A DNA stretch of 64,000 nucleotides from NCBI GenBank assembly GCA_000442125.1, contig KE546965.1:1674001-1738000 (forward strand), read 5' to 3'. Position 1 is the first letter of the stretch. The number at the start of each line of letters is the position of its first letter. The notes below the pieces were generated by a model. The model saw only the letters and a program-made list of their open reading frames with translations. It was not told the DNA's origin and ran no database searches. Below, piece after piece: positions 16,044 through 25,517 of this stretch. Made by a program: the position numbers and the translations under genes. Origin of the DNA: Opeltia flavorubescens (Eukaryota > Ascomycota > Lecanoromycetes > Teloschistales > Teloschistaceae).

Positions 16044-17160
16044 TTGTTTAAAAAATTTTCTTCGAGTTATAATAAATATTTAAATTTTTTTATTCTATTA
16101 ATTTATTATATATACAATATTAATTCTATAATTTTTAATATTTATCTATATCAAAATCGGATTTAAAAAAACTTAAATAATTTTATATATAAAAAAAATA
16201 TATATTATAATTAAATACTAAATAAAAAAACTTTATTATAATAAAAAATTTAGTTTTTTAATTATTTAATAATAATTTATCTAATAAAATAATAGAAATT
16301 TTAAAAATATTAATATAAATAAAAATAATAAAAATTAAATTTATAAATATTTTATTATTAAAATAAATAATTTTAAATTTTTTTATTTCAATTATTTATA
16401 ATATTAAATATTTTTATTCGACCGATTTTTTATAAACTCGATTTCTTTTATTAATAATAGTATTTTATTTAAATAATAAAATAATATTTTATTTAATATA
16501 TTAAATAATTTAAAATTTAGTTTTTATTAAATTATATTAATTAATAAAATAATATAATATATTTATATATAATATTAAAATTAAAATATATTTTAATTTA
16601 TTTTATCTTTCGATAAATATATATTTAATTTCGAAAATAAACGTTAAATCGCTATTAAAAGCGATAAATATACTAGTTTTTAATAATTAAAATATTTTTC
16701 TAGTATTATATATAAAAATATATTTTTTAAAATATATTTTTTAAAAAATTTATATTTAAAAAATAAAATATAATTTGCTATATAATTATTATAAATAACT
16801 TTTATTTTTTAAAATTCGCGATTATAAAAAATAACTTTTAGCGTTAAATTAATTACCAGCTCTATTAGCTACCAGCTACCAGTTATAAAATAAAATTTAT
16901 CGAAAATAATAATTTATTTATACTATAATAAAATAATTAATAATATATATTTTTTAATATATTAAAAAATATTTACTTTTTGTACTAATTTATAATTATT
17001 TTTATAATTTTTTATTTATTTTATATAGAGCCCGATACGCTAATAATATAATATATAGTCTTTATTATATTATTTTTATCTAGAATTCAAATATTAACTG
17101 TTTATATAGCTTAAAGGTAATATTATTTTAGTATATTTGATTATATCGTAAAGCGTTTTA

Positions 17161-17548
17161 GATACCAGTATAGTAGTATTTTACTGAATATCGGAGGTGA
17201 GGTGATATAGTCCCGAATCACACTGATCGTTCTATATAGTTTAATTCATGCTCAGTAGAGTCGACATGTTCGTGGGCTACGATCGGTTTCTCACGAAGCA
17301 GGGTCGGGCTGAGCCCATTTGATGACCAAACCTAAAGATTGGTTTGAGATCACTCTTGAAATACGTTGACTTGAGCGTATCGACTTCATTACTGGGCATG
17401 GGATCAATTCTCAGATGTTACAGTGCTTTTCTAAAAATCCCCGATGAACCAAATATATCCTACAAGAATGTCATGCATCGTGTAAATGTGATTCAATATA
17501 CAACAAATCGGGGGCGCCGACAAGAAGAGATTGTAGCTTCACATCCGA
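17161..17548. other. Transition from RIP block to unique DNA
   Basis: Base composition becomes normal and CpA/TpG reappear within about a hundred bases. The segment then leads into the 3' end of the first DUF5672 gene. No gene, RNA or repeat was recognised. Its right part is probably 3' untranslated sequence of that minus-strand gene. Confidence 0.6.
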
Positions 17549-18678
17549 CTACCATGGTAAAAGGGTATCATCGACCAGCCCATCGTAGCCTCTTCCATCC
17601 CCACGCTTCCAATTCTCATTGCAGTGACCTGGCATGTATTGTTCAGGGTCCATATCAGTTAACATCTTAATTTCTGGACAATAGTCCCAAATCTTCTTTC
17701 TCTTTTCGGGAGTGCCCAGGTATGCTGCTGGATTTCCTCTTCCTGAGTGTCCAAGATGATAGCCCATTGGCCGCTCAGCGTAGGTGTTTTCAACAGAAAA
17801 CTCATTTGCAACAGTACCGTTGGCAAGTTTTGCTCCAGTTAAATGTCCCAAACGGACAGAAAGCCAGACGTCTTCCGGCTCGGAGTGGGGTATTCGTATC
17901 TGATTCTTCAACACCTTAATGATCGAAGAGACTTTTCGCATGGATAGACCACCATTCCCGCCAAATCGACCAGCTCGATTCCAAGGGGCCCCTACCCAGT
18001 CATACTCCAACCAGTCGTTGAGACTTTTTCCACTTTGAGAACACAGTATACCTGACATATTGTGAGTGACTATCACGAGCTCATTTTGCCAATCTGAGGC
18101 TTACTATCAGTCTGGAAAACCAGAAGATTCTCGGCCGGCCTGAGTAGCGTATCATAGACCCAGAGCGTAGTAAGAAATTGGCTAATTTCCTCCTGACCGC
18201 CGACACTCATATTTGTGGGAATATGGGTTAGATCAAGCTTACCGATGCTGACCTGGTACTGAATGGCTCTGGAGGAGTTGATGTAGGCAAGCGATTCGTT
18301 AGAACCCATAAACTGAGCCTTCCAATCCGGCGGTATTACACTGATCATGTGCAGCATATGGGGAGCGAGCATTGCTTCAGGGCGGTTTTCTATAAGAAGT
18401 GCAACCTTGGTAGGATCATACTTGGGTTTATGCCAGTCGAGCGACACCCTTGGAATATCGATCCGTTCTCGTATTGGGCCTTGGAATAAGGTGATGAAGA
18501 GCCTATGAAGCCAATCAGAGTTTTTTACCCGGCCGAAACGACAGATACCTTGGACTCACACCACTATGAAAATTGTAAGTCCGCCGAGTGTTGTACGTTG
18601 AATGGTTTTGGAGCGGGGTGATCTTGTTTGTTCTTGGGCGAAATCAACCAGATTATTGAGGACGGTCAGGACCGACAT
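17549..18678 (-). CDS. DUF5672 protein, putative type II membrane glycosyltransferase (copy 1)
   Basis: Modelled as three exons: 18678-18560, 18502-18105 and 18051-17549, giving 339 residues. Introns of 57 and 53 bases have GTGAGT and GTAAGC donors. Splicing the first intron creates a continuous hydrophobic segment at about residues 31-47 behind a short basic N-terminus, which looks like a type II signal anchor. The rest matches the DUF5672 family as I remember it: a QTDS segment where a nucleotide-sugar/metal-binding motif would be expected, the block SLNDWLEYDWVGAPW, then RFGGNGGLSMRK and EFSVENTYAERPMGY. Function is not proven for the family; a Golgi sugar transferase is inferred from the anchor, the FGGNGGLS-type block and the UDP-rhamnose genes alongside. 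It is transcribed away from the epimerase/reductase gene. The start ATG at 18678 is chosen because it gives the anchor; no other in-frame start does. No RIP-like damage is seen, although the RIP block begins only about 0.4 kb away. Confidence 0.85.
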
Positions 18679-19229
18679 CTTAACCTCTGTGACCATTCCC
18701 ATCATAGCCAAGGACAGTCATGACACCCAGGGTACAATTTTCAGGAAATCATGCAAGAAGTTTCTCGTCGTGAGAAGGTGGGCATTCGTCTGAATGAGGT
18801 ATAGTCTTGAACAATGAAGGTCGTGGCAAACTTTGGAGAGGTAAAAGATGCCACCGTGACATTTCCATGCGAGGGCAATGACAACGCCTCCTCCTGAACG
18901 GGCGAGGCTGACGAAAGCTGAAGGCTTGAAACGCCTCAAAAACACCACAGCCGCAATTGATAGATGCGCACGACTAGTGTTCGAAGAGTTTAGCTTCCCT
19001 GAGAAGCTATAAGCTAAAAGCGTAAGCGTTTCGTAAATTAAAACCCCGCTCATTGTTTCCCACAATACAAGCATTTTGTGAGCTTTTGACTTCTTCATCT
19101 GCCCTTCTACTCTCTAGATGGTTCATACAACGGGCTTTGTCTGACTTATCCCTCCAATCGCTACTGGCCACACTCTGGACTCATAGTCAAGGAGCTGAAA
19201 TACAAACCGCGCTTCTCGTTATCACGACT
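18679..19229. promoter_or_regulatory. Divergent promoter between DUF5672 copy 1 and the epimerase/reductase gene
   Basis: These 551 bases separate the start codons of two oppositely transcribed genes of the module, so both promoters must lie here. No binding site could be assigned with confidence. A TATA-like stretch (ctataagc) occurs near 19008. Confidence 0.55.
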
Positions 19230-20249
19230 ATGGACGGCCCTAACGGCGTGGAAGAAGCTCATGAGAAAACATTCTTGATATGGGGAGGTGAAGGATGGGT
19301 TGCCGGACACTTAAAGGAACTTCTGCAGCAGCAGAAACAAAAGGTCGTAATTACGACCGTTCGGATGGAAAATAGAGAATCGGTCCTGGCAGAGCTCGAG
19401 CGTGTGAAACCGACACATGTCCTCAACTGCGCGGGATGCACAGGCAGACCGAATGTCGACTGGTGTGAAGACAACAAGGAACAGGTCATCCGGAGTAACG
19501 TCATCGGAACTCTGAATTTGACCGACTGCTGCTTTCTGAAAAACATTCATTGCACTGTGTTCGCAACGGGCTGTAAGTATAATCTACCGAGTGTTACAAA
19601 GATAGCTGATCATGACAATCGCCAGGTATATACGCGTACGATCAACGTCACCCTCCCGGAGGCGAAGGCTACCTCGAAGCAGACCCGGCTAATTTTGGAG
19701 GGTCTTATTATTCGGCCACGAAGTCGAAGGTGGAAGAGGTATTTACTATAGACCTGATTGCTGCCACTTTGCAAGAGCTGACAATTATGCTGAACTTAGC
19801 TGATGACGACGTACTCTAATTGTCTCATCTTGCGCCTGCGGATGCCTGTTTCAGACGACCTCCATCCCCGCTCCTTCGTAACAAAAATCAGCAAGTACGA
19901 GCGAGTTGTCAATATTCCAAACTCAAACACGATCCTGCATGATCTTCTGCCCTGTGCAATTCTGCTTGCGTCGGCTGGGGATACCGGTATATACAATTTT
20001 ACTAATCCAGGCGCCATCTCTCACAATGAGGTCTTGAATCTTTTCAAAAAGCATGTACGACCGCACTTCGAGTGGAAGAATTTCAGTGAGGAAGAGCAGT
20101 CTAAAATATTGAAAGCTGGAAGAAGCAATTGTGAATTGAATAGTGAAAAGTTGGTCAAGAGGATGAGAGACTTTGGTGTCCAGGTGAAGGACGTTCATAC
20201 GGCCTATGACGAATGTTTCCAGCGGATGAAGGCTGCGGGGATCAAATGA
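19230..20249 (+). CDS. UDP-4-keto-6-deoxy-glucose 3,5-epimerase/4-reductase (UDP-rhamnose synthase, second enzyme)
   Basis: Three exons, 19230-19572, 19626-19738 and 19800-20249, give 301 residues. The protein is a short-chain dehydrogenase/reductase of the NRS/ER type, which in plants and fungi converts UDP-4-keto-6-deoxyglucose plus NADPH to UDP-beta-L-rhamnose. Visible marks are the nucleotide-binding loop GGEGWVAG (about residues 19-26), NCAGCTGRPNVDWCE, FATGCIYAYD, the catalytic YSATK (Y143, K147) and the family's C-terminal blocks RLRMPVSDDLHPRSF and YNFTNPGAISHNE. Introns of 53 and 61 bases restore the family pattern exactly across both joins. Length matches the stand-alone NRS/ER enzymes rather than the plant RHM fusion. 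Its substrate should come from the dehydratase at 22579. Likely cytosolic, as no signal or membrane segment is seen. Confidence 0.93.
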
Positions 20250-20584
20250 TTGAATCTCGCTGGCGAAGCCTTACCTATATGAGTCAACGATAATAGTAGC
20301 CGTGCTATGGACGAAAAGTGGTCTATCTCATTGGAAGAAGGGGAATAAAAGTACTAGACCTGAACACTGGCTATGTCGCGATTTTGATCCGATTTTGAAA
20401 TGCCTGATAACACTGATTTGGGCCTAGAGATCTCGTTCTCTAGGTTCGAATACAGTTGCGCCCCAGAATTCTCTTCCCACGTAAATACCCGTTATATATC
20501 CCTCGCAAATCCTGAGAGGCTGTGCGGTCAAATCGCAAGACCAGACAGAGTACCAGCCAGTGCCAGTAGGAAAAGATACGTCGA
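20250..20584. other. Convergent spacer between reductase and transporter genes
   Basis: These 335 bases lie between two 3' ends and probably hold overlapping 3' untranslated regions. No gene or RNA was recognised. Confidence 0.5.
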
Positions 20585-21895
20585 CTACGAAGGTTTGTGC
20601 CTGATCATGATAATCGAGTAACTAGTCCTGTCAGGAGATAATCACCAGAGGAAGAGATTAAGCTTACGCGATGATGCCCAAGATAGCAAGGAGAATGCCA
20701 AAAATGCTCTTATCTCCAACATTTCGACCACTGGTAACCCAGCCCAATGTGACGATAGCGCAGGTTTTGAGATGACCAACAACTGTACTGCTGACCGGCC
20801 CCGCGCCTCCAATGATAAAGAATTGTGAGAGATTTATGAGCGAAGCAAAACAACCGCTCTATTGATAGGCGATCAGCACTTGCTACATCAGGCAGACCAG
20901 GTTTTGCGACATACCAATAAAATCAACATCCATTTGCTTACGGAAGCATGATTTACAGACCAAAAATTATCGGTCCACGGGACGACGTATAATAATAAGA
21001 TACCACCGACCGGAGCTTGGTTATACAGCAATTGCATGCTATTGAGCTTGAGCGATTTCTGATACGAAGAAACCCAGACTGTGTAGAGCGAGCTGGCAAG
21101 TACTCCCGAAAAGGCGAAGATGACTCCTACGAAACTTGTCGACGTGACCTTCGGATTTGCTGGAGCCTTGGAGTCGTAGTATGATACAATGCCAACACCA
21201 AAACATGCGGGAATCAAAGCGTATCCGGCGAGACGCGGTATCGAGGTGTTGTAGAAAATGTAGTTGATCAATGCGACGGTTGGAGTGAGAAGGATTCTCG
21301 CAAGTTGGTAGAAAGTGACGGAGGAAAACTGTAGTGATGCGTTGGGCAGGATAACGTTCAAGGACATTGCCACAGCAAGCGGGAGTAAGGTTCTGATGCG
21401 GACCGGTTCGGGAATGAACATGCCAAATCGAGGTCTTGAGAGGATGAAGAGGGTGAAAAATGTTACGAAGAAATGGAAGGATGCAAAAGACACCTGGGAC
21501 CTCTGAAAAGATGGGTCGGAAAAGATGGCTTTATTGGTGAAGATCTATAGACGTGTCAAGTCAGTGATTCTGTTCCCATTCACTGCACGGAAGCATGCTG
21601 AGGTTTGAAGCTCGCGCTAGCATGTAGAACGCACAATGCCAATGGTAGCCAATGTATTGACGGTGATCCAAGCAGCCAATTTGGCTCCGTTCTTCTGAGG
21701 TCTCTCCTGTGTGGTCGTGGCTTCTTTCTCAACGTCAACGTCGTTAAGACCATCGATATCGATGGATGCAAGACGGTTCATAGGACTTGCAACAGCGGTC
21801 CTACCCTCGGAGAACTCGGAGGAGCTGCCTTCATCATCTTGCTCCTCCAGCAAACGGCCCTTCTCAGCTTGCGCATCTGTGTGTGACGATGTCAT
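20585..21895 (-). CDS. Nucleotide-sugar transporter, triose-phosphate translocator (SLC35E3-like) family
   Basis: Four exons: 21895-21635, 21544-20915, 20858-20668 and 20621-20585, giving 372 residues. A soluble acidic N-terminus (about 70 residues) precedes a series of hydrophobic segments. Family marks include TNKAIFSDPSF, PNASLQFSSVTFYQ, LLYNQAPVG and, in the third exon, GPVSSTVVGHLKTC followed by GWVTSG and GDKSIFG. These blocks are typical of the TPT/EamA-like transporters of the Golgi. The plant members closest in type include UDP-rhamnose/UDP-galactose carriers, so UDP-rhamnose is a reasonable inferred cargo here, but cargo cannot be read from sequence. An in-frame ATG at 21952 would add 19 residues; the 21895 start is preferred because the extra segment lacks family-like features. 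The short last exon (12 residues) is supported by the GIIAYS continuation. Confidence 0.9.
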
Positions 21896-22578
21896 ATTTG
21901 CTCTGTTGGTATGAAAGTGTCTTTCCGTCAGACTTTTGGCTGGATCCACCATATGGGGAAGAAAAAGAATGGAGGTATGTAAGGAGCGAATATAGCATAC
22001 GTAGTACAGAGCTTTTCAGTACAGGCGGTATTATATTTGTACTATCAGCCTTACAGATGCAAGGTACGAAGTACGGAAATCCCCTCAATGCATCGCCTGG
22101 TACCACTACGTATCAAAAGGATATGACGAATGTAACCGGAGATGAAGTATGAAGGAAGCTATGATCTTTGAAACCGAATTTCTTGTTAGGCCTGCCTGCG
22201 ATGCCTATATTTGCGAAACTCCAAATCTGAAACAGCCATACAACTGATGCGAATTATTTTATTTCCCGCATCAATATTAGCGTTGCATGCAGGATCGGCA
22301 GCGGTTACGCTAAGGTGCGTTGGTTTGTAGGACACAAGGATTACTACCCTGTAGGTAGCACCCGGCTAAGCCTTCATACCAACACCACCTAAGATGGTGT
22401 TTGATACGTTGCCAAATCCCCACGAGTCATTTGTGGTCATACCTTATTGCTTTTAATACTAAATTGTCTCATACCTCGTTTTACTTGTAGATTCATTCTT
22501 CTCAACCTTTTGCAAGACAAATACTGCTATTGAAGCTGCCACGATCCAGGCAGAATTCTTGAATAAGAATCCGTGAAC
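21896..22578. promoter_or_regulatory. Divergent promoter between transporter and dehydratase genes
   Basis: The 683 bases between the two start codons must contain both promoters. A short hairpin-forming sequence (aacaccacc..ggtgtt) occurs near 22381-22402. No known factor site could be assigned. Confidence 0.55.
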
Positions 22579-24051
22579 ATGACCCTGACCAAAGCAGCAG
22601 GTGAGCTTGTCTATCCAAAATCTTGGTTATGAATTGCTGCTTATGACACTCAGAAGCAGGGCCTAATGGCGCTCAGAAACATGTACCAAAACCTTTGGAA
22701 GTCTCAGAGATCTGGAAGGATGCGCCAATACTCAAAGGAACCACTAAGTTTGAGCCATTGCCAGATGTGGGCACTATCATGATAACTGGTGGCGCTGGAT
22801 TCATGTGCAAATCACTTCCCAACGCCTTAAATATTGTTGCTGATTATGCAAACGAACAGTGCCTCTTGGCTCGTACGTCACCTTGTCCTGAGCTACTCGC
22901 AATACCGTATAGTTTGTTTTGATAAACTTGACTATTGTGCGACCTTGAATAACCATCGCATCCTCGATTCCTGTTCAAACTTTAGCTTTTTCCAGGGGGA
23001 CGTCGCCAGCCCTGCCGATGTGACGACATGCCTTGAGCAGTACAGGGTCGACACCATTTTCCACTTTGCAGCGCAGTCGCACGTGGACCTGAGTTTTGGC
23101 AATTCGTATGGTTTTACGGCTACCAATGTCTACGGTACCCATGTCATGCTGGAATGTGCCAAGGCTGCCGAAATCCGACGCTTCATCCATATCTCAACCG
23201 ATGAAGTATATGGTGAAGTGGACGAGAATAGCGAAGATCTCATGGAGACTAGTATCCTGGCACCGACCAACCCATATGCTGCTAGTAAGGCCGCCGCAGA
23301 AATGCTGGTCAACGCGTATTGGAAAAGTTTTAAACTTCCCGTTATGATTGCAAGGAGCAACAATGTCTATGGCCCCCATCAATACCCAGAAAGTGAGTTC
23401 CACGGCCAAGTTTTATGGCCATATCCGAAATCCGCCAAAGAGCATCACTGATATTGTTCATTAGAGGTCATTCCTAAATTTACTTGTCTTCTCGAGAGAG
23501 GACAAAAGGTCGTTCTTCATGGGGATGGGAAGCATACGCGCCGCTACTTGTTCGCTGGCGACGCGGCTGATGCGTTCGACACTATCCTGCATAAAGGATT
23601 GATTGGTCAAATATACAATATTGGCTCAGCCGACGAGATCTCCAATTTGACCTTGTGTTCAAAACTTTTGAAAGAATTCGGACTTTCTGAATCGGATGAT
23701 TGGATCTCCCACTCTCAAGACCGTCCTTTCAATGATCGCCGCTACGCAGTCAATGGACAAAAACTCTGTGATCTGGGTTGGCAGCAGAAGACTTCGTTCG
23801 ACACAGGGTTGAAGCTTACTGTAGACTGGTACAGGAAGTTTGGAGAACGATGGTGGGGTAATATCGATGATACTCTGGGAACTTTCCCGGTCATCAAATC
23901 ACCTCCGCTTGTCCCAGAACACAAGTTACGCGATCATGTAGACTCGAATTTAGACTCGGTGCTGAGCGAAGAGCGAAGGGCAATGCGAGGTCCTCAACCA
24001 ACATCAGCGAACGGGGTGCATAAAGCTACTGATGGTGATCCTACAGTCTAG
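22579..24051 (+). CDS. UDP-glucose 4,6-dehydratase (UDP-rhamnose synthesis, first enzyme)
   Basis: Four exons, 22579-22600, 22654-22804, 22860-23392 and 23465-24051, give 430 residues. It is an extended short-chain dehydrogenase that removes water from UDP-glucose to form UDP-4-keto-6-deoxyglucose, using tightly bound NAD. Seen in the sequence: the nucleotide-binding ITGGAGFIAS (about residues 51-60), FHFAAQSHVD, the dehydratase signature STDEVYGEV (TDE at about 171-173), YAASK (Y197, K201) and RSNNVYGPHQYPEK, which is formed only when the 72-base third intron is removed. An N-terminal extension of about 45 residues and a C-terminal tail of about 60 residues flank the catalytic fold and show no motif. 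It shares a promoter region with the transporter. Fungi such as Botrytis and Magnaporthe are known to make UDP-rhamnose with this enzyme plus a separate epimerase/reductase, the arrangement seen here. Confidence 0.94.
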
Positions 24052-24466
24052 TAGGCGTATGACCCGGCATCTGGCATGCCAGAATTCGAATCTCAATGGT
24101 CTGCAACTATAGATCAGGATGTTGAGCATATCAAAATGTATTATTAGGACGTAGACTGGTATAAGTACCAGGTGAAGCTGCTCTGCAACATGAAACTTGA
24201 TATTGGGTATCGAATGTGATCCAGTCTTACTACCAGTCTAGCCAAGTGAGTGATTATGGTTGTCCAGGTGGGCTCGGCGGGATGCTTCTGCTTAGTGCCG
24301 AGCGGCACCACCACAGCAGCCTTAAGCTCAGCTTTGTTTCATCTCATCACGCCCAACTGTCCTCTACTTTTGGTATCTGTTGGACTCCACCAGCTCTTAG
24401 ATATATGGACCTTTTTTCTAGAGTTGATATCGCCTTTACATACCACTAATAATCTCACGTGGCATA
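24052..24466. other. Spacer between dehydratase and second DUF5672 gene
   Basis: These 415 bases run head to tail between two plus-strand genes and should hold a 3' untranslated region and the promoter of the downstream gene. No further gene was recognised. Confidence 0.5.
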
Positions 24467-25517
24467 ATGCTTGCAAAGGCACTTCCGGAAAGGTACCGGA
24501 GATGGGAGGTATACGTTCCGCTGTCGCTAGCATTCGTGTAAGTTCTATCACAAGAGCTACGTATGGCGTTTCCACTAAGAAGTGCAAAGTTGGGTTTTAG
24601 CCTTGTTTGGTCCCTCCATTCGAGGACTTCTCGTCACGACATTCAATCTGCCCTCGATCAAAACAGACTTCCATCCGAGCCGCTCCCATTTCGAAGACCG
24701 TAAGCTGGCAATGCTTGTGGAAGTCAACCCTTTCGGTCATCTGACCGCTTTACTCCTTCACATGATAGCTGTTGTTCCCTTTGAATGGAGATTTATTTAT
24801 ATGGGCTCTAAAGATAGCATCGCGCGAGTGGAGAAAAGCCTCCCTATCCAGGATTATCGCAAAAGCGGGAAGCTGGTGCTAAGGGAGGTGCCTGCGGGCT
24901 TTGATGCGGGCAACAGTGAGGGAATGCACCGGATGCTAACACATATGCGATTCTATAAGGAAGTCGTCGACCCTGCAGAATGGTTTCTACTTTTTCGCTC
25001 AGATACTATCCTATGCGCCCAGTCGAACCAGAGTCTTAATGATTGGCTGGAGTATGATTGGGTCGGCGCGCCGTGGTAAGTGTCCTTGGCTTTTTGCAAA
25101 ACGCCATGGCATATTGAAAGTACGTTGCCGTTGACGAGTACGCTGCTTACTTGTCTCGAATACAGGACGCTTAGTGATCGCTTTGGAGGTAACGGTGCAC
25201 TTTCGTTGCGCCGTGTGTCTGCTGTGAAGCAGATCCTAAGTTTTCAGACGCGACTTAACGACTCCGACCCATCGGATCGTTGGCTTTCAATGCGCATGGG
25301 TTTGATCCCTGATGCTAGGATGGCACCAGCAAGCAAGGAGGCAGAATTCAGCGTGGAGAATGTATGGCACGACAAACCGATGGGTTACCGGCTAGACAAC
25401 ATCTTGCCTGATAGTGTATGGGGGGATAGGAACAAGAGGAAGCAAATATACGACTACTGTCCCGAGGTCAAAATAATCCACGAGATGAAATTGGAACGAC
25501 AGCGTTGTCAGGGCTGA
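24467..25517 (+). CDS. DUF5672 protein, putative type II membrane glycosyltransferase (copy 2)
   Basis: Three exons, 24467-24537, 24590-25075 and 25166-25517, give 302 residues. A basic N-terminus (ERYRRWE) is followed by a hydrophobic anchor at about residues 15-33 that spans the first splice join. It is clearly a paralogue of the gene at 17549: SLNDWLEYDWVGAPW is identical and RFGGNGALSLRR, EFSVEN and KPMGYRLD are near-identical, with an FRSDT segment in place of FQTDS. The first intron is at the equivalent place and phase in both copies, but the second intron differs: here 90 bases within the Trp codon of GAPW, there 53 bases within the TDS segment. The C-terminus stops soon after YDYCPEVK and is shorter than in copy 1. 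The same inferred job applies, transfer of a sugar (perhaps rhamnose) in the Golgi lumen. Acceptor choice for the first intron (24589) rests on reading frame. Confidence 0.84.

Larger units (their letters stand above)
14640..16850. other. Extreme AT sub-block with different residual dinucleotides
   Basis: Inside the RIP block this part is visibly poorer in G and C than the DNA to its left, with long runs of A and T. Unlike the left part it keeps a number of CpA/TpG sites, most of them in TCAA/TTGA context (for example near 14838, 15494 and 15715). It may be an original repeat of different composition, or one with another mutation history. No coding potential is seen. Near 16850-16882 there is a short imperfect run of a ctaccag-like motif that escaped mutation. 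Confidence 0.55.
1..17160. repeat. AT-rich, RIP-mutated repeat block
   Basis: This stretch is strongly AT-rich and has no credible gene; the first usable open frames begin only after about 17.3 kb. By eye the dinucleotides CpA and TpG are nearly absent over long distances, while CpG (cga, acg, gcg) is kept and TpA dominates. That is the pattern left by repeat-induced point mutation, which in Pezizomycotina turns CpA into TpA on either strand of duplicated DNA. The source was therefore probably transposable elements or other repeats, possibly several nested ones, but decay is too deep to name a family and no terminal repeats of a whole element were found. The right edge is placed near 17160, where ordinary dinucleotide use returns within roughly a hundred bases. 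The left edge lies outside the window. No telomere repeat array is present. Confidence 0.93.

Noticed and set aside
1-17160. Possible named transposon or retroelement families in the AT-rich block
   Set aside because: No protein motif or pair of element ends could be read with confidence after such heavy mutation, so the block is described only as decayed repeats.
18073-18447. A start at GTG 18447 for DUF5672 copy 1
   Set aside because: Nuclear fungal genes rarely use GTG; an upstream exon with an ATG and a membrane anchor joins well through a GTGAGT..TAG intron.
20436-20460. ggttcgaatac resembling a tRNA B box
   Set aside because: No matching A box, acceptor stem or cloverleaf could be formed around it.
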